Shown here: positions 19,873 through 31,093 of the stretch, piece after piece
Position numbering within the stretch: position 1 is the first letter of the stretch
How the letters are laid out: every line of letters starts with the position of its first letter
DNA from: Xanthoparmelia taractica
Taxonomy: Eukaryota; Ascomycota; Lecanoromycetes; Lecanorales; Parmeliaceae
Reading direction: 5' to 3'
DNA length: 64,000 nucleotides
Assembly (NCBI GenBank): GCA_033085395.1
Contig: JANQBS010000160.1
Span: forward strand, 29,639-93,638
Program-made: the position numbers and the translations under genes
The notes under the pieces: generated by a model
Seen by the model: only the letters and a program-made list of their open reading frames with translations
The model's database searches: none
What the model was told of the DNA's origin: nothing

Positions 19873-21402
19873 ATGGCTGCTCTGGAATATAACGTACCAT
19901 TCCTGCGGTACATTCAGGAGCGGAGAAGGGCAATGGCTACCACTGCTTCGACATTGCCACTATCCAAAATCCCGAAGCCTTTGCACTTGACCAACGACGA
20001 GAACATGAGCGAGGCACGGAAAGAGTTTATCGGCATCGTAGGACGAAATGGCATAGACGACATCCCGGACAACTTGCGATCTCGTTCCAGAACCGAATGG
20101 TCTCCCTCTCCCGGAACCACCTGCGCTGCTCTCATCGTATTCCCACACAATACTAAAGACGTCAGCGAGATTATGAAAGTGTGCCACCGCCGCCGCATTC
20201 CAGTCACGGGGTTTGCTGGTGGCACCAGTCTTGACGGGGCTCTAGCATCCACCCGCGGCGGTATTTGCATGGACTTCTCACGCATGAATCGCATCCTGAA
20301 GGTACACGTTCGAGATATGGATGTCGTGGTGCAGCCTGCTGTTGGCTGGGAAGATCTGAATGCGCGGCTTGCTGAAAGGGATCTCTTCTTCCCACCGGAC
20401 CCCGGCCCTGGAGCGCAGATTGGTGGCATGATTGGAACCGGTTGTTCGGGTACGAACGCTTATCGCTATGGTACGATGAAAGACTGGGTCATCTCTCTCA
20501 CTGTCGTGCTGGCGGATGGGACCATTGTTAAGACAAGAAATCGGCCAAGGAAATCCACAGCTGGGTATGACTTGACGAGGCTCATTGTTGGGTCCGCGGG
20601 CACCTTAGGCTTGGTCACTGAGGCTGTCTTAAAAGTTACCTCTAAAGCCGAGAACGAGCAAGTGGCGGTCATTGCATTCCCTAGCAACGTCAAGGCTGTC
20701 AGTACAGTCATTGACGTTGTTCAAAAAGGGATACCGCTTGCGGCTGTGGAGCTACTCGACGATAATACAATGAGAGCAGTGAACCAAAGCGGGTATTCCA
20801 ACAAGGAATGGAGAGAGACGCCAACGCTATTTGTCAAGTTCTCAGGGACGAAAAGTGCCGTCCAAGAGCAAGTCAAGATTCTGAGAGCGCTCGCAGAAAA
20901 GCACGGTCAAGAGTCCTTTGAATCATCAGACGAGCCCGAAAATATCGCCGCGCTATGGGCCGCTCGGAAAACGGCACTCTGGAGCCTCATTGCGCAGAAG
21001 CGCGATCCAGCGGACAAGTTCATAGGCTCCGACGTCGCGGTCCCTATATCCCGATTGGCCGAGATCATCGAAGAAACCAACGCGAAGATAAAGGCAGCAG
21101 GTCTGCTTGGCTCGACTCTTGGCCACGTGGGGGACGGAAACTTCCACGCCTCCATCCTTTACGGAGAAAAAGACAGGGTGATGGCGGAAAACATCATCGC
21201 TGATATCCGACGGCGAGGCATTGAGATGGAGGGGACGGTGACGGGGGAGCATGGCGTTGGTCTGGCACTGAGGGATATGTTGGAGCTTGAATTGGGCGAA
21301 AATGCTGTTAATATGATGCGGAAGATGAAGTTGGCATTGGACCCGCTTTGTCTGCTGAATTGCGATAAGATTGTAAGAGTGGAACCGGGTGAGGCGCACT
21401 GA
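19873..21402 (+). CDS. D-lactate dehydrogenase (cytochrome)-type FAD oxidoreductase
   Basis: 509 residues from the first ATG (MAALEYNVPF); the open frame extends upstream but without ATG, and a second candidate ATG lies 20 codons on. FAD-binding PCMH domain in the first half: PVTGFAGGTSLDGALAS, MDVVVQPAVGWEDLN, FFPPDPGPGAQIGGMIGTG, and VGSAGTLGLVTEAVLKV. The C-terminal FAD-oxidase domain carries the family's metal/substrate motif LGHVGDGNFHAS and the terminal TVTGEHGVGLA. These mark the DLD/glycolate-oxidase GlcD family. Fungal members oxidise D-lactate (or related 2-hydroxyacids) and pass electrons to cytochrome c at the mitochondrial inner membrane. The N-terminus (RYIQERRRAMATTAST) is basic and hydroxylated but not a strong targeting peptide. 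The usual LNPGK near the end reads LLNCDKI. Intronless. Confidence 0.88.
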   Translation: MAALEYNVPFLRYIQERRRAMATTASTLPLSKIPKPLHLTNDENMSEARKEFIGIVGRNGIDDIPDNLRSRSRTEWSPSPGTTCAALIVFPHNTKDVSEIMKVCHRRRIPVTGFAGGTSLDGALASTRGGICMDFSRMNRILKVHVRDMDVVVQPAVGWEDLNARLAERDLFFPPDPGPGAQIGGMIGTGCSGTNAYRYGTMKDWVISLTVVLADGTIVKTRNRPRKSTAGYDLTRLIVGSAGTLGLVTEAVLKVTSKAENEQVAVIAFPSNVKAVSTVIDVVQKGIPLAAVELLDDNTMRAVNQSGYSNKEWRETPTLFVKFSGTKSAVQEQVKILRALAEKHGQESFESSDEPENIAALWAARKTALWSLIAQKRDPADKFIGSDVAVPISRLAEIIEETNAKIKAAGLLGSTLGHVGDGNFHASILYGEKDRVMAENIIADIRRRGIEMEGTVTGEHGVGLALRDMLELELGENAVNMMRKMKLALDPLCLLNCDKIVRVEPGEAH

Positions 21403-22586
21403 AGCATTCATGGCAAAGGCTCAAAGAGGAGGGTTTAAAACGACGATACGATAATATGATTTTCTGGTTTTTGGAGAGGGATTACCCCTGTGTATCGTTT
21501 GCCTTTGTATACTTATCAGATTTTTTTTGACTGTGGGCACTTCATTGGTGACACAGCTGATATGCCTTTGCAACGACTCTGCGAATTTTGCCCGCATGAG
21601 CCTGTTAACGCCACGGCTCTTTTTGAGGCCAAGCCGTGGGCCTTGACATCCAAGTATTCAATCCATTAAAATGCATTAAATGCAAAACATATCATAATCC
21701 TCATCTACCTAGCATTCCCGAACCTCCGTCTCTCCACACATCTTATGCAACCTCCAGTATCCCATCGCTGTTTTCCGAGACCTTGGCATCATCTATTTAC
21801 TCATGATGTTCATCTTTCCACAAACGACAAACTGATGGTTCCCCAATACTCTTAGGTTATAGAATAAGTTGGCCTTTGGAGTAACTTGGATCAGACAGAC
21901 TCTAGAGCTACCCAATCGATCCCATCTCCCTCACCTTGTACGTCGATTTTCCGACCCAATGTGACTATAGACAGGCCTCAAGTCCTCGAGTCTGCGAAGC
22001 CTGGCTGTCTGCCAATGGCTAGATCAAATGATTTTTGATGGCAATAGCTCATCATCGGTTCTGCGTTGGGCGTGGCTGCGTTGTGGATTTATCTGAGACG
22101 GTTTCGAAGAAGGTTAGCAAGGATGATGATGAAGGGAGACTGGGGGAAGGTGGACAGCGGCAAATTCTGCCGAGAGCATTCAATTTGGCGCCATCTCTAC
22201 AATTATGATTTATACTTAATGGTATCCGATGGGCATTGACTTCTCAATAATAATAATAGTGTGGCAGTGTTCACTTCTAAATCTTTCGGCTACTGAGTAC
22301 GTCGTAGAGCAGGGAAAAGTGCTTTGATTGATAATGCTAAGCGTTGCTGCAAGGCCACGGTAACTTTTTGAGACCCTGGCACCTGGCTCAAGGGTGAAGC
22401 CAATACAACGAGAAGTCCACGTTCGCCAGGCGAATAGATTTGGTCATACAACTACCGACTTGGTCCAACAAACGCACGCAGCCAAAACCCTCAAGCACCC
22501 AAAAGAACGAGCAGCGCCAACTTGCCCGCGCAGCCAACATTCCCACGTCCCACGCAAGTTGAACGAGTCATGCACCGTGGTATCCT
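21403..22586. other. Intergenic region between convergent genes
   Basis: About 1.2 kb. A short T-run follows the D-lactate dehydrogenase stop (about 21522-21530), and a TAA-rich stretch lies near 22245. No gene seen. Confidence 0.5.
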
Positions 22587-23084
22587 CTAATATCCAGGTC
22601 CGCAAGAAAACGTACACTTCATCAAATCCCGACTATCCGGCTTAATGGAATCATTAGGCAGCGGCCACGCGCACTCCCCCGGATTCGGCATATCCCCATT
22701 CGCCCCCAGCGTAGTATTGATTTTCTTCACGTGCCGCGGGTCGATGCTGATGCGCGTGTTGGAGCCGTACGCGAACATGGCGGGCAGGTTGTGCGGCTGG
22801 CTTTGGATGCCGATCCAGCGGTCCAACTCGTAGATGAGCACGTAGGCTTTGTGGTTCGCCCAGGAGGGGAGCGGGGTGGTGGTGTCGGTGTAGAGGTGTT
22901 GGGCCATGGCGTCGTAGATTTCGATGTTCATGGGGGTGTTTTCGAGGAGGTTGGGGACCCAGTAGAAGACGCAGTTGCCGGAGTGGAAGTCGTGGTTTGG
23001 GTCGCGCTTGTTGTTGGTGGTAGCGGGGAGGGTGAGGGCTGAGGTAGTGGCAAGGAAGGCAAGGAAGGTAGTTGAGATGAGCAT
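22587..23084 (-). CDS. Small secreted cysteine-containing protein
   Basis: 165 residues, one exon. A clean signal peptide (MLISTTFLAFLATTSALTLP) is followed by a Kex2-like dibasic site (NNKRD) at residues 26-27, so the mature protein may start near residue 28. Four Cys remain in the mature part: C38, C138, C157 and C161, an even number that could form two disulphides. The core is aromatic-rich (NCVFYWVPNLLENTP, YVLIYELDRWIGIQ), and the C-terminus KCTFSCGPGY is short and Gly-rich. It is probably an extracellular fungal protein, possibly effector-like; that role is inference from size and cysteines only. No homologous family recognised. Confidence 0.75.
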   Translation of the reverse strand: MLISTTFLAFLATTSALTLPATTNNKRDPNHDFHSGNCVFYWVPNLLENTPMNIEIYDAMAQHLYTDTTTPLPSWANHKAYVLIYELDRWIGIQSQPHNLPAMFAYGSNTRISIDPRHVKKINTTLGANGDMPNPGECAWPLPNDSIKPDSRDLMKCTFSCGPGY

Positions 23085-24686
23085 TGCGAAGGGATGGGCT
23101 GGAGCGATGGATGGTGCGGATGAGGTTGGCTGTTGCTGATTTGCGAGAAGGACGATTGATGAAAGTGGCCAAAGAAGCGAAGTGGAGAGTAAGCAAGCTC
23201 TGTACTCTGCCTCAAAGGCGAAGAGGATTCAAGTTGGTTATTTATGTATTGCCAACGAGAGGCTGAGCGGGGACGGAAATTGCTTCCTTCCTCATATCAC
23301 GGTTTACGAAGATTGACCTAGGTGGAGATTTGACCCAAATAGATTGCTGAGTTGGAGAATTCAGCGCCCTTTGACACGGGTCTCGACTGATGCGGACCCT
23401 ATAACGATGACACAACAAGGATGCGATTGAGTGCAACAACATGGAAGGGTTCAGTCTCTTTTTTCATTAGTCGAAGGTTTTAAAAAGTGGAACTAGGCAT
23501 AAGATTGATGGTCTTCATCTCGTCTATCTTTGTGCTGATGGAGAGATGACATTAACACAACATTGTCTCATGTCCATAAGCCATAGATTGGTACATGGAT
23601 CCCCATTACCGAAATGATCAAGCCTTCAAGCCTGATACAACCTGAGTGCCGAACTGATCAGGCGGAACGAGAGACTGCTTTCAGTAATGACATTCAGGGT
23701 GAGTAAGGGTTCTCGGGACAAAATATAGAAGACGAGCTTCGCACAAATTGATGAGGCCTGAATTTTCGTTTGCCGGTGTTTGAAACCGAGCTTGCCAATG
23801 GACCAGTCATGTTCTCGCTCTCGTGAATCCATATCGAACAGGTACTGGGCAGTGCTCGCGGATACTCAACTGTATGTTTCGTATAGAGTAGAAGTTGTGT
23901 GTTGGCTACATTGACTTTACCGGAATTGATTAGGCTGAGGTAAAAACCAACCATGAAGCTAGATTGCTAGGGCCAACCCTGTATATGTTACCTTATCGAT
24001 GAATAGAACTGCCAGTACACTCAAGAGTCAAGACTCAAGGCAAGCTGTATCTCAGCAGCCCATTTCAGGAAAAAGCCTTGAGGAGAACAACCTGGATGTC
24101 AGACTCCAAGCACCCCATTACTATTGCAGTAATCGAAATTTATGCCAAAACCCCATATTGAGTCCATTCCTGAGATGCTCAATTAGCGACCAGCTCCTTG
24201 CAGTCATCTTGAGCATCGTTCGTTGCGTAGTGTCTTATCGACGCCGGGCAGGAGCTCGATGCTGCCTATTAGTTCTTGATGAAGAACCCGAAGGCAACGG
24301 CATGAGCACGAATTAAGATGCATCAACTAGATGACAGCCTTTTATCGAGACGACGCGAGCTTCGGCGCCATTCCATCCATCATTGACATTGAGGTTCCCA
24401 GACATCATAGCTATTACCGCGTATACTAGGCCGGGCGAGCCAACAATGTTAGGGAATTTCAGATCGAAAAGACGTCTGGTAGGTAGACTGTTTGCCCTGC
24501 ATCAGTCGCGGAAATGATGATTCTGCTTTTCCCGATGTCGGATATCATGTCACGGAGAATAGCGCTCCATTGAGGATAAAACGCGACAGCAGAGGAGACA
24601 GAAGCATTAGCCGCGACACGCAACGCATGTAAATATGGGGGTCTCCTATCGGCCATTCCTTCTCGCTGTTTATTTTACGGTGATCC
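23085..24686. other. Intergenic region between divergent genes, about 1.6 kb
   Basis: Separates two genes for secreted proteins transcribed away from each other; no coding exon recognised. Open stretches in it are short and lack coding composition. Confidence 0.5.
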
Positions 24687-25850
24687 ATGGTCGTCCAACG
24701 AGCCCGAGCGGCGGCACTCCTACTGCTCGCCCTTCATGGATTCTCGGCGTTTGCAGCTACTCTTCGACCAAGAGTCCTCAGCGTGTCGAATACAACCTCT
24801 TCGGATGCGATCAGCTTACCCGTTCTGAACAATCTCTCAAATCATGATGGGTATGGCGACTGTTCCAATCCAGCAACATCGCGTAGAGGACTCTATCCGG
24901 CCGAACAGGAAGACTGCTTCAATGCCGCGAAAGAACTGTTTTATGTGAAAGAACCTTTCCGCGCTATAACATTTGCCCGGAGCTCCAACGTTGGTTTCAA
25001 GCTTCCACAAGTGGCCCGCAATGGCACGTGCGTCATCTCCATAGACGTAATAAATAACACGGATATGGACAAATTTGAGCCGGTTTTGCTGTATATTGCA
25101 GCGTGGGAAATAGTGTCTCGATGCACTCAGGGCGCTTTTCAATATGGTGGGAAGACCACGACGGGACCGAAAAAGGTCGTAGATGTACTGGTCTTTGGGA
25201 GGGCTTGGCGCCTTGACGATAGAGCCGCTGAGCCGGTAAATTCGGAGGGTGCTGTCGCCGTTGCCGGAGAGCGGTTGACTAGCCGCGACTCAAGGTTGAT
25301 GAACGAGCCTTCGTTTACATCGAGCAGGTCATCTGTCGTGAACAATACCAGCCGCAATGACCTCTTGCGTTTAAACGCTGTGGAGGGCCGCTCATCCCTG
25401 AAATGTTACGATCCACCGCTACCCAGGGAACGAGTCTGGCCGATCGACGTCAAAGACTGTGAAATAGCAGCATATGCAATCATTGGTGATAGACAGAGCG
25501 ATCAAAAATACACATTCAGCCGGGAACCGATAGTCACAGAATTCTATTACCCTCTTCCTGCTACATACAGGTTCAGGTCATGCGTAGTCCGTCTCGATAC
25601 GAACGATGATAGAGACCAGGATACAGTGAGGCTATCGGTCGTTGAGGCTACGGCATGGGTGCTGGCCCACAAGTGCTCTGGCGAAGAGAGGTCTGCGGAA
25701 AAGTATGGTGGATTGGGGACAGTGGGTCTTGGATCGGAAGGCTTGATCAACCTATGGGTCTATGGGAGGCTATGGCCACCACCGGTTGGTGCAACGAACA
25801 TGTCGAGTTTGGTTCTAGCTCGGCCGGCATCCTTGATAGATAGCGAGTGA
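24687..25850 (+). CDS. Secreted protein with an internally duplicated four-cysteine domain
   Basis: 387 residues, one exon, with a signal peptide of about 23 residues (RARAAALLLLALHGFSAFA). The mature protein has two copies of one domain. Copy 1 uses C59, C77, C115 and C146; copy 2 uses C240, C258, C299 and C330. Spacings are 18/38/31 and 18/41/31. Matching landmarks are KEPFRAITF versus SREPIVTEF, AAWEIVSRC versus TAWVLAHKC, a YGG shortly after the last Cys, and the closing VFGRAW versus VYGRLW. The linker (about 175-235) is Ser/Arg-rich. Several N-glycosylation sequons occur (NTT, NGT, NNT). The domain is not one I can name. It is secreted to the wall or medium; function unknown. Confidence 0.82.
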   Translation: MVVQRARAAALLLLALHGFSAFAATLRPRVLSVSNTTSSDAISLPVLNNLSNHDGYGDCSNPATSRRGLYPAEQEDCFNAAKELFYVKEPFRAITFARSSNVGFKLPQVARNGTCVISIDVINNTDMDKFEPVLLYIAAWEIVSRCTQGAFQYGGKTTTGPKKVVDVLVFGRAWRLDDRAAEPVNSEGAVAVAGERLTSRDSRLMNEPSFTSSRSSVVNNTSRNDLLRLNAVEGRSSLKCYDPPLPRERVWPIDVKDCEIAAYAIIGDRQSDQKYTFSREPIVTEFYYPLPATYRFRSCVVRLDTNDDRDQDTVRLSVVEATAWVLAHKCSGEERSAEKYGGLGTVGLGSEGLINLWVYGRLWPPPVGATNMSSLVLARPASLIDSE

Positions 25851-26816
25851 GGGAAGCTCGAATGAATGGTAACCGCATGAGCAGCTGCCGGTTCAAGCTA
25901 CAAGGTCCTATAAGTGAGATGTGGCCCCATTGATGTATACTCCAGTGAAGGAAAAGCAGGTGGATTTTGCAGCGCGATACCATGTGCTTGCATTACCGCA
26001 ACTGCGTGATGCCAACTGATCTATATATGCGGAGATATATTTCGAGCTCTAACATTGAGTGATAGGGTGATGTGCTTCTAGGTAAATGGGTCTCCCCCAA
26101 GTCAGCCACAGAGATGATGCTCGCCCAGTTGCAGAGCTTGCTGAAGCCGGACATGAATCGAAATGACGATGTAGAGCCAAACGGAAACCCACCCCTAAGA
26201 GGTTGAATGATTAGTTTGGTCCGGATGTAGACAGACACAGGGCATCTCCCACGAGTGTGACAGCGAGGATCACGGAAGGACACGGACGTGCTTCAACAAT
26301 TGTAATGCGAATCATCTCGGAGTCGGAGTCGTGGCCTGTGCTTTGCTTTCTTTCTTCTTTGAAGTCTGCGCCTGTCTCCCTCGTTGCAGTGCATACTTTA
26401 CGCTCTTTACTTCTACCATAAGGTAGTTATAAGGCGTGTTTGCGTCATGTGGTGTGTGAATCGTGATCCCCTTCCGAAAACCTTCCGTTGACGGCATAAA
26501 ACTTCCGACCCCTATCCGGGCCGATTATTCCGTTACAGGGTAGACTGAAACGGGCAGGTGTAAGTATATCTTACCTTAAGCATAAACAACTCCTCGGGAA
26601 TAGAGCGGAGGTTTCGAGGCTTCCCATCCCAGTGACGTCATCTGTCTATTTCTCGAGGGCACAAAAGCAGGGAAAGCATCGACGAAAAATCCAGCAAAGA
26701 ACCCTGAACCCATGGCTTTCTTCCGATGATAGACTCGTAGAAACGCTCACTTCCGCAAAGCCATTGCCAAAAGCCATCGCAAGTCCCACTATCATTATTG
26801 CATCAGAACAATCATC
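25851..26816. other. Intergenic region
   Basis: No coding exon recognised; presumed terminator of the duplicated-domain gene and promoter of the decarboxylase-like gene. Contains GT/CA-poor unique sequence only. Confidence 0.5.
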
Positions 26817-28282
26817 ATGCCGTCCATACCCAAAGAACATCACATGCATAGGTCTGTTCTCAATCGTACCATCGTGTTCTATAACCCAGTCGAATTGACC
26901 TCTCCTAAACAGGACAGGCGGATGGCTTCCCCAAGACCACCGGATCCAAAAGGATTGGCTGGATGGTATCGCAAAGCACGTCGATGAGAACCCCAAAGAT
27001 CTAGCTCCAGTGATTCGCGAGTTCAAAGCCATGATTGAGAACGACACAAGGCTGTACATGCTTTTCTCCTCAATGATTGCCCAAGTCCCCTCCAAAAAAC
27101 CATACAAGCATGATCCCGTCGGGAATCAAACCGTACGGGATCTCGATCACCTGATTCGAGTCCTCAACCATATCGTAACCATAGCCCCGGCGTGGAGCGA
27201 TCGCGCACACGGCGTGGGCCTCGTCGGACTTCCCCTGAATGTCCTCTTCGATTATCCCATGGCCACCCCAAGCGGCTTTGCAGTCTTCCTAGACCCTCAA
27301 GTCAACGCCATGCTGAAAAAGGTCCTCAATTATTGGGCCGAGTTTCTCCAAAGTCCCGACTCGGCGAAAGTCCTCTCCACGGAATCAGACGGCTGGTTCG
27401 GGCCCACAGGCAGCAAGGACTTGGCCGCTGTGGCAAACATCGCTTCCGAAGACCACGGCCTTTCCTTCGAACAACTCTTCGCTTGCGACCTCAGCAAAGA
27501 ACACCACGGCTACACCTCCTGGGACCATTTCTTCACGCGCGAATTCCGCTTCAGCGAAGGCATCCGTCCCGTTGCCGCTCCAGACCGTTCGGAAATCATA
27601 GCGAACGCCTGCGAATCGACTCCGTACAACGTCGCACACAACGTCTCCGCGCGCGACAGATTCTGGATCAAAGGCCAGCCCTATTCTGTTACGGACATGC
27701 TGGCAGGCGACGATTTAGCAACCCGCTTCGTCGGCGGAACCATCTACCAAGCCTTCCTCAGCGCGCTAAGCTACCACCGCTGGCACTCCCCCGTCAGCGG
27801 CACCATCAGGAAAGCCTACGTGGTCGACGGCACCTATTACTCGTAACCGCTGTTCGAGAGCTTTGCGGACCCACATGGTCCCGATCCGCATGGGGAGGTT
27901 ACGGGACAAGGTTATCTTACGGCGATGGCGACCAGGGGCGTGATTTTTATTGAGGCAGACGATACGAGGGTTGGGTTGGTGGCGTTTTTGCCCGTTGGGA
28001 TGGTCGAGGTCAGTACGTGTGATATTACGGTGACGGTGGGGCAGCATGTTGACAAGGGGCAAGAGCTTGGGATGGTCAGTGTTTCTTCTTTTTTTGTTCC
28101 CTTTGGAGCGGATCGGAGGGTCGCGCTAACGTTTGGGTGCTTAGTTCCATTACGGTGGCTCGACGCATTGCCTGCTGTTCGAAAAGGGAGTTGATGTGCA
28201 GGGCTTTCCGCCGCCGGGTAGGGATACCAATGTGCCGGTCAGGAGCGAGCTCGCTGTTGTGGTATCTGGCAAAAAGAATTGA
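26817..28282 (+). pseudogene. Phosphatidylserine decarboxylase-like gene with an in-frame stop
   Basis: Exons 26817-26851, 26913-28074 and 28145-28282 join in frame for 445 codons (introns GTCTGT...AACAG and GTCAGT...GCTAAC...TTAG). N-terminal motif RTGGWLPQDHR, then VGLVGLPLNVLFDYPM, ANACESTPYNVA, FVGGTIYQAFLSALSYHR and HSPVSG identify the fungal PSD-like family with an N-terminal extension, the family to which the tryptophan decarboxylase PsiD also belongs. The C-terminus carries FHYGGSTHCLLF, whose serine is the self-cleavage/pyruvoyl site. Codon 323 is TAA (27844-27846), between TYYS and PLFESFADP, where relatives usually have Glu. All downstream sequence stays open and includes the catalytic serine, so a stop here would remove the active site. 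Either a young nonsense mutation, an assembly error, or readthrough. No catalytic function is expected if it is real. Confidence 0.8.
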
Positions 28283-29046
28283 AGTGAGCAGGTAGACAGC
28301 CTTGCAGTATTTGCAGAAGCCATACCCTGCCACAATACGCTTCCAGACTGCCCTAGTGCAACAATTCAAAAGCCTCTATTGAACCGAAGTTGAATTGAAA
28401 TGACGAGTGACGAAAATCAGCATTTGTCATACATGTACCTTAGGTCCCATGGACCCCTGCTGCGTGATTCTTAAAGTGTACTAGTTTTTCGAGCGTAAGT
28501 TGTCCACGATTGTCATTGGATTAGGGCCATGGGGCAGCTCTGGCCAGGTTTGAAACCCGCCACGCCGGTCAGAGTGGCGCTTGCAGCGAATACTTGGCCG
28601 CCGAAGTCGAAGCGTGTGCGCGCAGGGTTAGCGTGGTGTTGTCGCCAAGGCAATGCAGATAGATATTGGAACATGGAGCAGGTCTGAAGGGAAGCAGGAA
28701 GTGCGGTCGACACGTGCTACGGGTTGCAATGTTGGGTAAAGTTCCGCAGGCAGGCTGTTTTACACATCCTTCCCCAAGCGCTGGTGAGAACCAAGGAACT
28801 CATAGGAGGACTGGATAAAATGGTATTCGTAGATGACGGCGCGGATCTCGGGGGTGAGATCGAGAGAAGATTTTAATGAATGGACTGATTCCGGCAGAAA
28901 TCGCAGTCCAGAAAACCTTTTCACCATGGCCCCGTCATCGATCGTTAAACAACATTGGTGGTATACTTTGAAGTTAGATAGGGCATTCAGTCCTCGGGAC
29001 AAATCTCTTCTTTCAACACGACGCGGGGTCTTCAGTGAACACGATC
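28283..29046. other. Intergenic region
   Basis: No convincing exon or element recognised over about 760 bp. Confidence 0.5.
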
Positions 29047-29972
29047 ATGGATAGACAGTCAGATGGGCGCTCATCTCGTCGTTATTGGAGAAAACGCAAG
29101 AAGTGAGAAAAATGGTTGGAGGATTGGTGAACGTAACGACTCCCCGGTTGCGAGGGAGCAAAGCGTGTCGCAGTCACGGGCCAATCCTGGGTTAGGCTAC
29201 AGCTTCTGGGGATGCTACTGACGTGACCTTACCTAGACGGTGAGTCCCTCACAATGGACTTAGTGGAGCATAATGTCGAGAAGCCACCGAGACAAAATGG
29301 ACTAAAGATGTTAGTACATGATGATTCGCTTGCAAATTTGGAAAGGCGCAGACTCGCGGTCGCTGTCTCGGTGTCTCGGTCTCTGTCAGTCAGCATTCTC
29401 TCATTCGACACGCTTTGGACGCAAGATGGAGTATACCTGGAAGCAATAAAAGGGGATACACTAGACCGAACAACCTGTCCCGATGTCATTAAGTCGTCAC
29501 CAAAGAGACTCGGACGGTCGTCCTGACTTTTACAACGACTACGAAATCGGAAAGTAAGGATCCGTATGGAGGAAACGAATTCAGCGACAGCAACGGGGCC
29601 ATACACGAACAGAGTCCATACGATCCTCGCGACTTTGATAACATGGTAAGCTGGGATCTCATTCAGATTCCCTCTCCTTGTGTTGCTCTTCGAAAGAAGA
29701 ATCAGTGATAGACAAGGTCATTTGGCAGTAACCACGCCCTTTGGAGAAACTTGGACGACGACTCACGCCGTTTGTCTCAACACGGCCGTGGGCATAAAGG
29801 TAAGGACGAAAGCGCCATTGACAAAGTTAAGCAGCACTTCGGTGTCTGCGAGCAGAGTTCTGGTGCCACCAGAGTTGGAACTGTCACCGGCGCGTTCCTT
29901 GGCAGTGAGGCGGCGAAGGGTAAGAAGAATGGGGGATGGCTACGCTCCTTGGCACTGTGCTGGGGTGTTTGA
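29047..29972 (+). pseudogene. Possible relic of a glycine-zipper protein gene
   Basis: Several coding-like fragments lie in order on the plus strand: ATG at 29047 (MDRQSDGRSSRRYWRKRKK), 29495-29640 (DPYGGNEFSDSNGAIHEQ, SPYDPRDFDNM, ending at a GTAAGC donor) and 29730-29972 (DESAIDKVKQHFGVCEQ, then GATRVGTVTGAFLGSEAAKG). The last has the small-residue spacing of a glycine zipper, as in fungal proteins that combine an Arg/Ser-rich N-terminus with such a segment. I could not join the fragments in one frame with normal splice sites, so this is either a decayed gene or one whose introns I misread. Confidence 0.35.
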
Positions 29973-31093
29973 GTGCGAATGCTCTTGATAAGCAACATGA
30001 GGAGTATGTTGGTGCTTGTTGTTCGAGAGACATTGGTTAATGTATCTCTAAAATATCGAGCTGACTTCCTGACGTTCAGGAGGAAGGAGAAGAGGAGACC
30101 ATCATGGCTTGGGATTCCAGGCTTCCGCTAATCACATGCTCATCAACGGGAGCTTGTCTCGGCAGAGTATAATCGCAGGCGAGCATCACTCCACGTTTCA
30201 AGCCATCACCATAAGCCCCAACTACAGTTGCCTAAGTCACAAGTCATCATCCTCCATCCCTTGAGCTCTTGATATTTGAGCCGGTCACTTTCTTCATTGG
30301 ACCGCCACCGAATCCTCCCATGGGAAACCCCTCAGCGTATTCTTTAATGCTGCTCTCCATTCACCTTTGGGACACGGTTGCCCAAAGACATAGATTCGGC
30401 CATGCGGCAGGCTAAAGAAGAACTGCAGAAGTAGATGATTCTCTATAATCAAAACCCCATGGGCATCGTTCGTTTCTGAAAATGGGCCATATGTCATGTC
30501 GCTTGCCGAATCAGTCTCAGCATAAGCTACCACTGTGAACACATTCCAGAAACCTTAAATGGAGATTTTTCCACAGCAGGAACGCTGTTCAATAGCCCGG
30601 GCGACAATGACTACGCTGACTTCTCCTATCCTCTAACTAGACAATCTCTTCTCGCTATTACGGACTGCCCTTTGCCATGGGATTCTAAGTCAGAGTTGGA
30701 ATACAGGCAGTAGAAGGCCGTTGACGCCGCAAGCTGACTAATCACCATAACGTAAGGGTAAGTTGGTCATAGACATATATTGATATGGATGTATTTAATA
30801 ATTTATCAACTAGGGAGTAAATATATTGCTAGCTAGGAGGAAATAGGTAAGGTACGGTACGAAGTAGTAGGGGAGGTCTGCCAAGGCCACGCTAGTCAGC
30901 CCTATGGGCTATGTTTGTCAAAGGATCCAGAGTACCTACGTTGCCAAAAACAACAAGTGAGAAACCCTCCTAAACCGGCGTCGAGACCATCTCAAATCGG
31001 GCGCGTTCTCACCTGCACACAAATTATCCGCGTCCAACATCACGTGCAATTGAAGAGATCTTCGTGGTCTACAACTAATCTCGTAACCACGAC
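29973..31093. other. Intergenic region
   Basis: About 1.1 kb with no convincing exon. A minus-strand open stretch at 30294-30542 (82 codons) has no domain or signal peptide and is not called. Confidence 0.5.

Noticed and set aside
30294..30542. 82-codon minus-strand frame
   Set aside because: No start context, no domain and no flanking splice sites of note.
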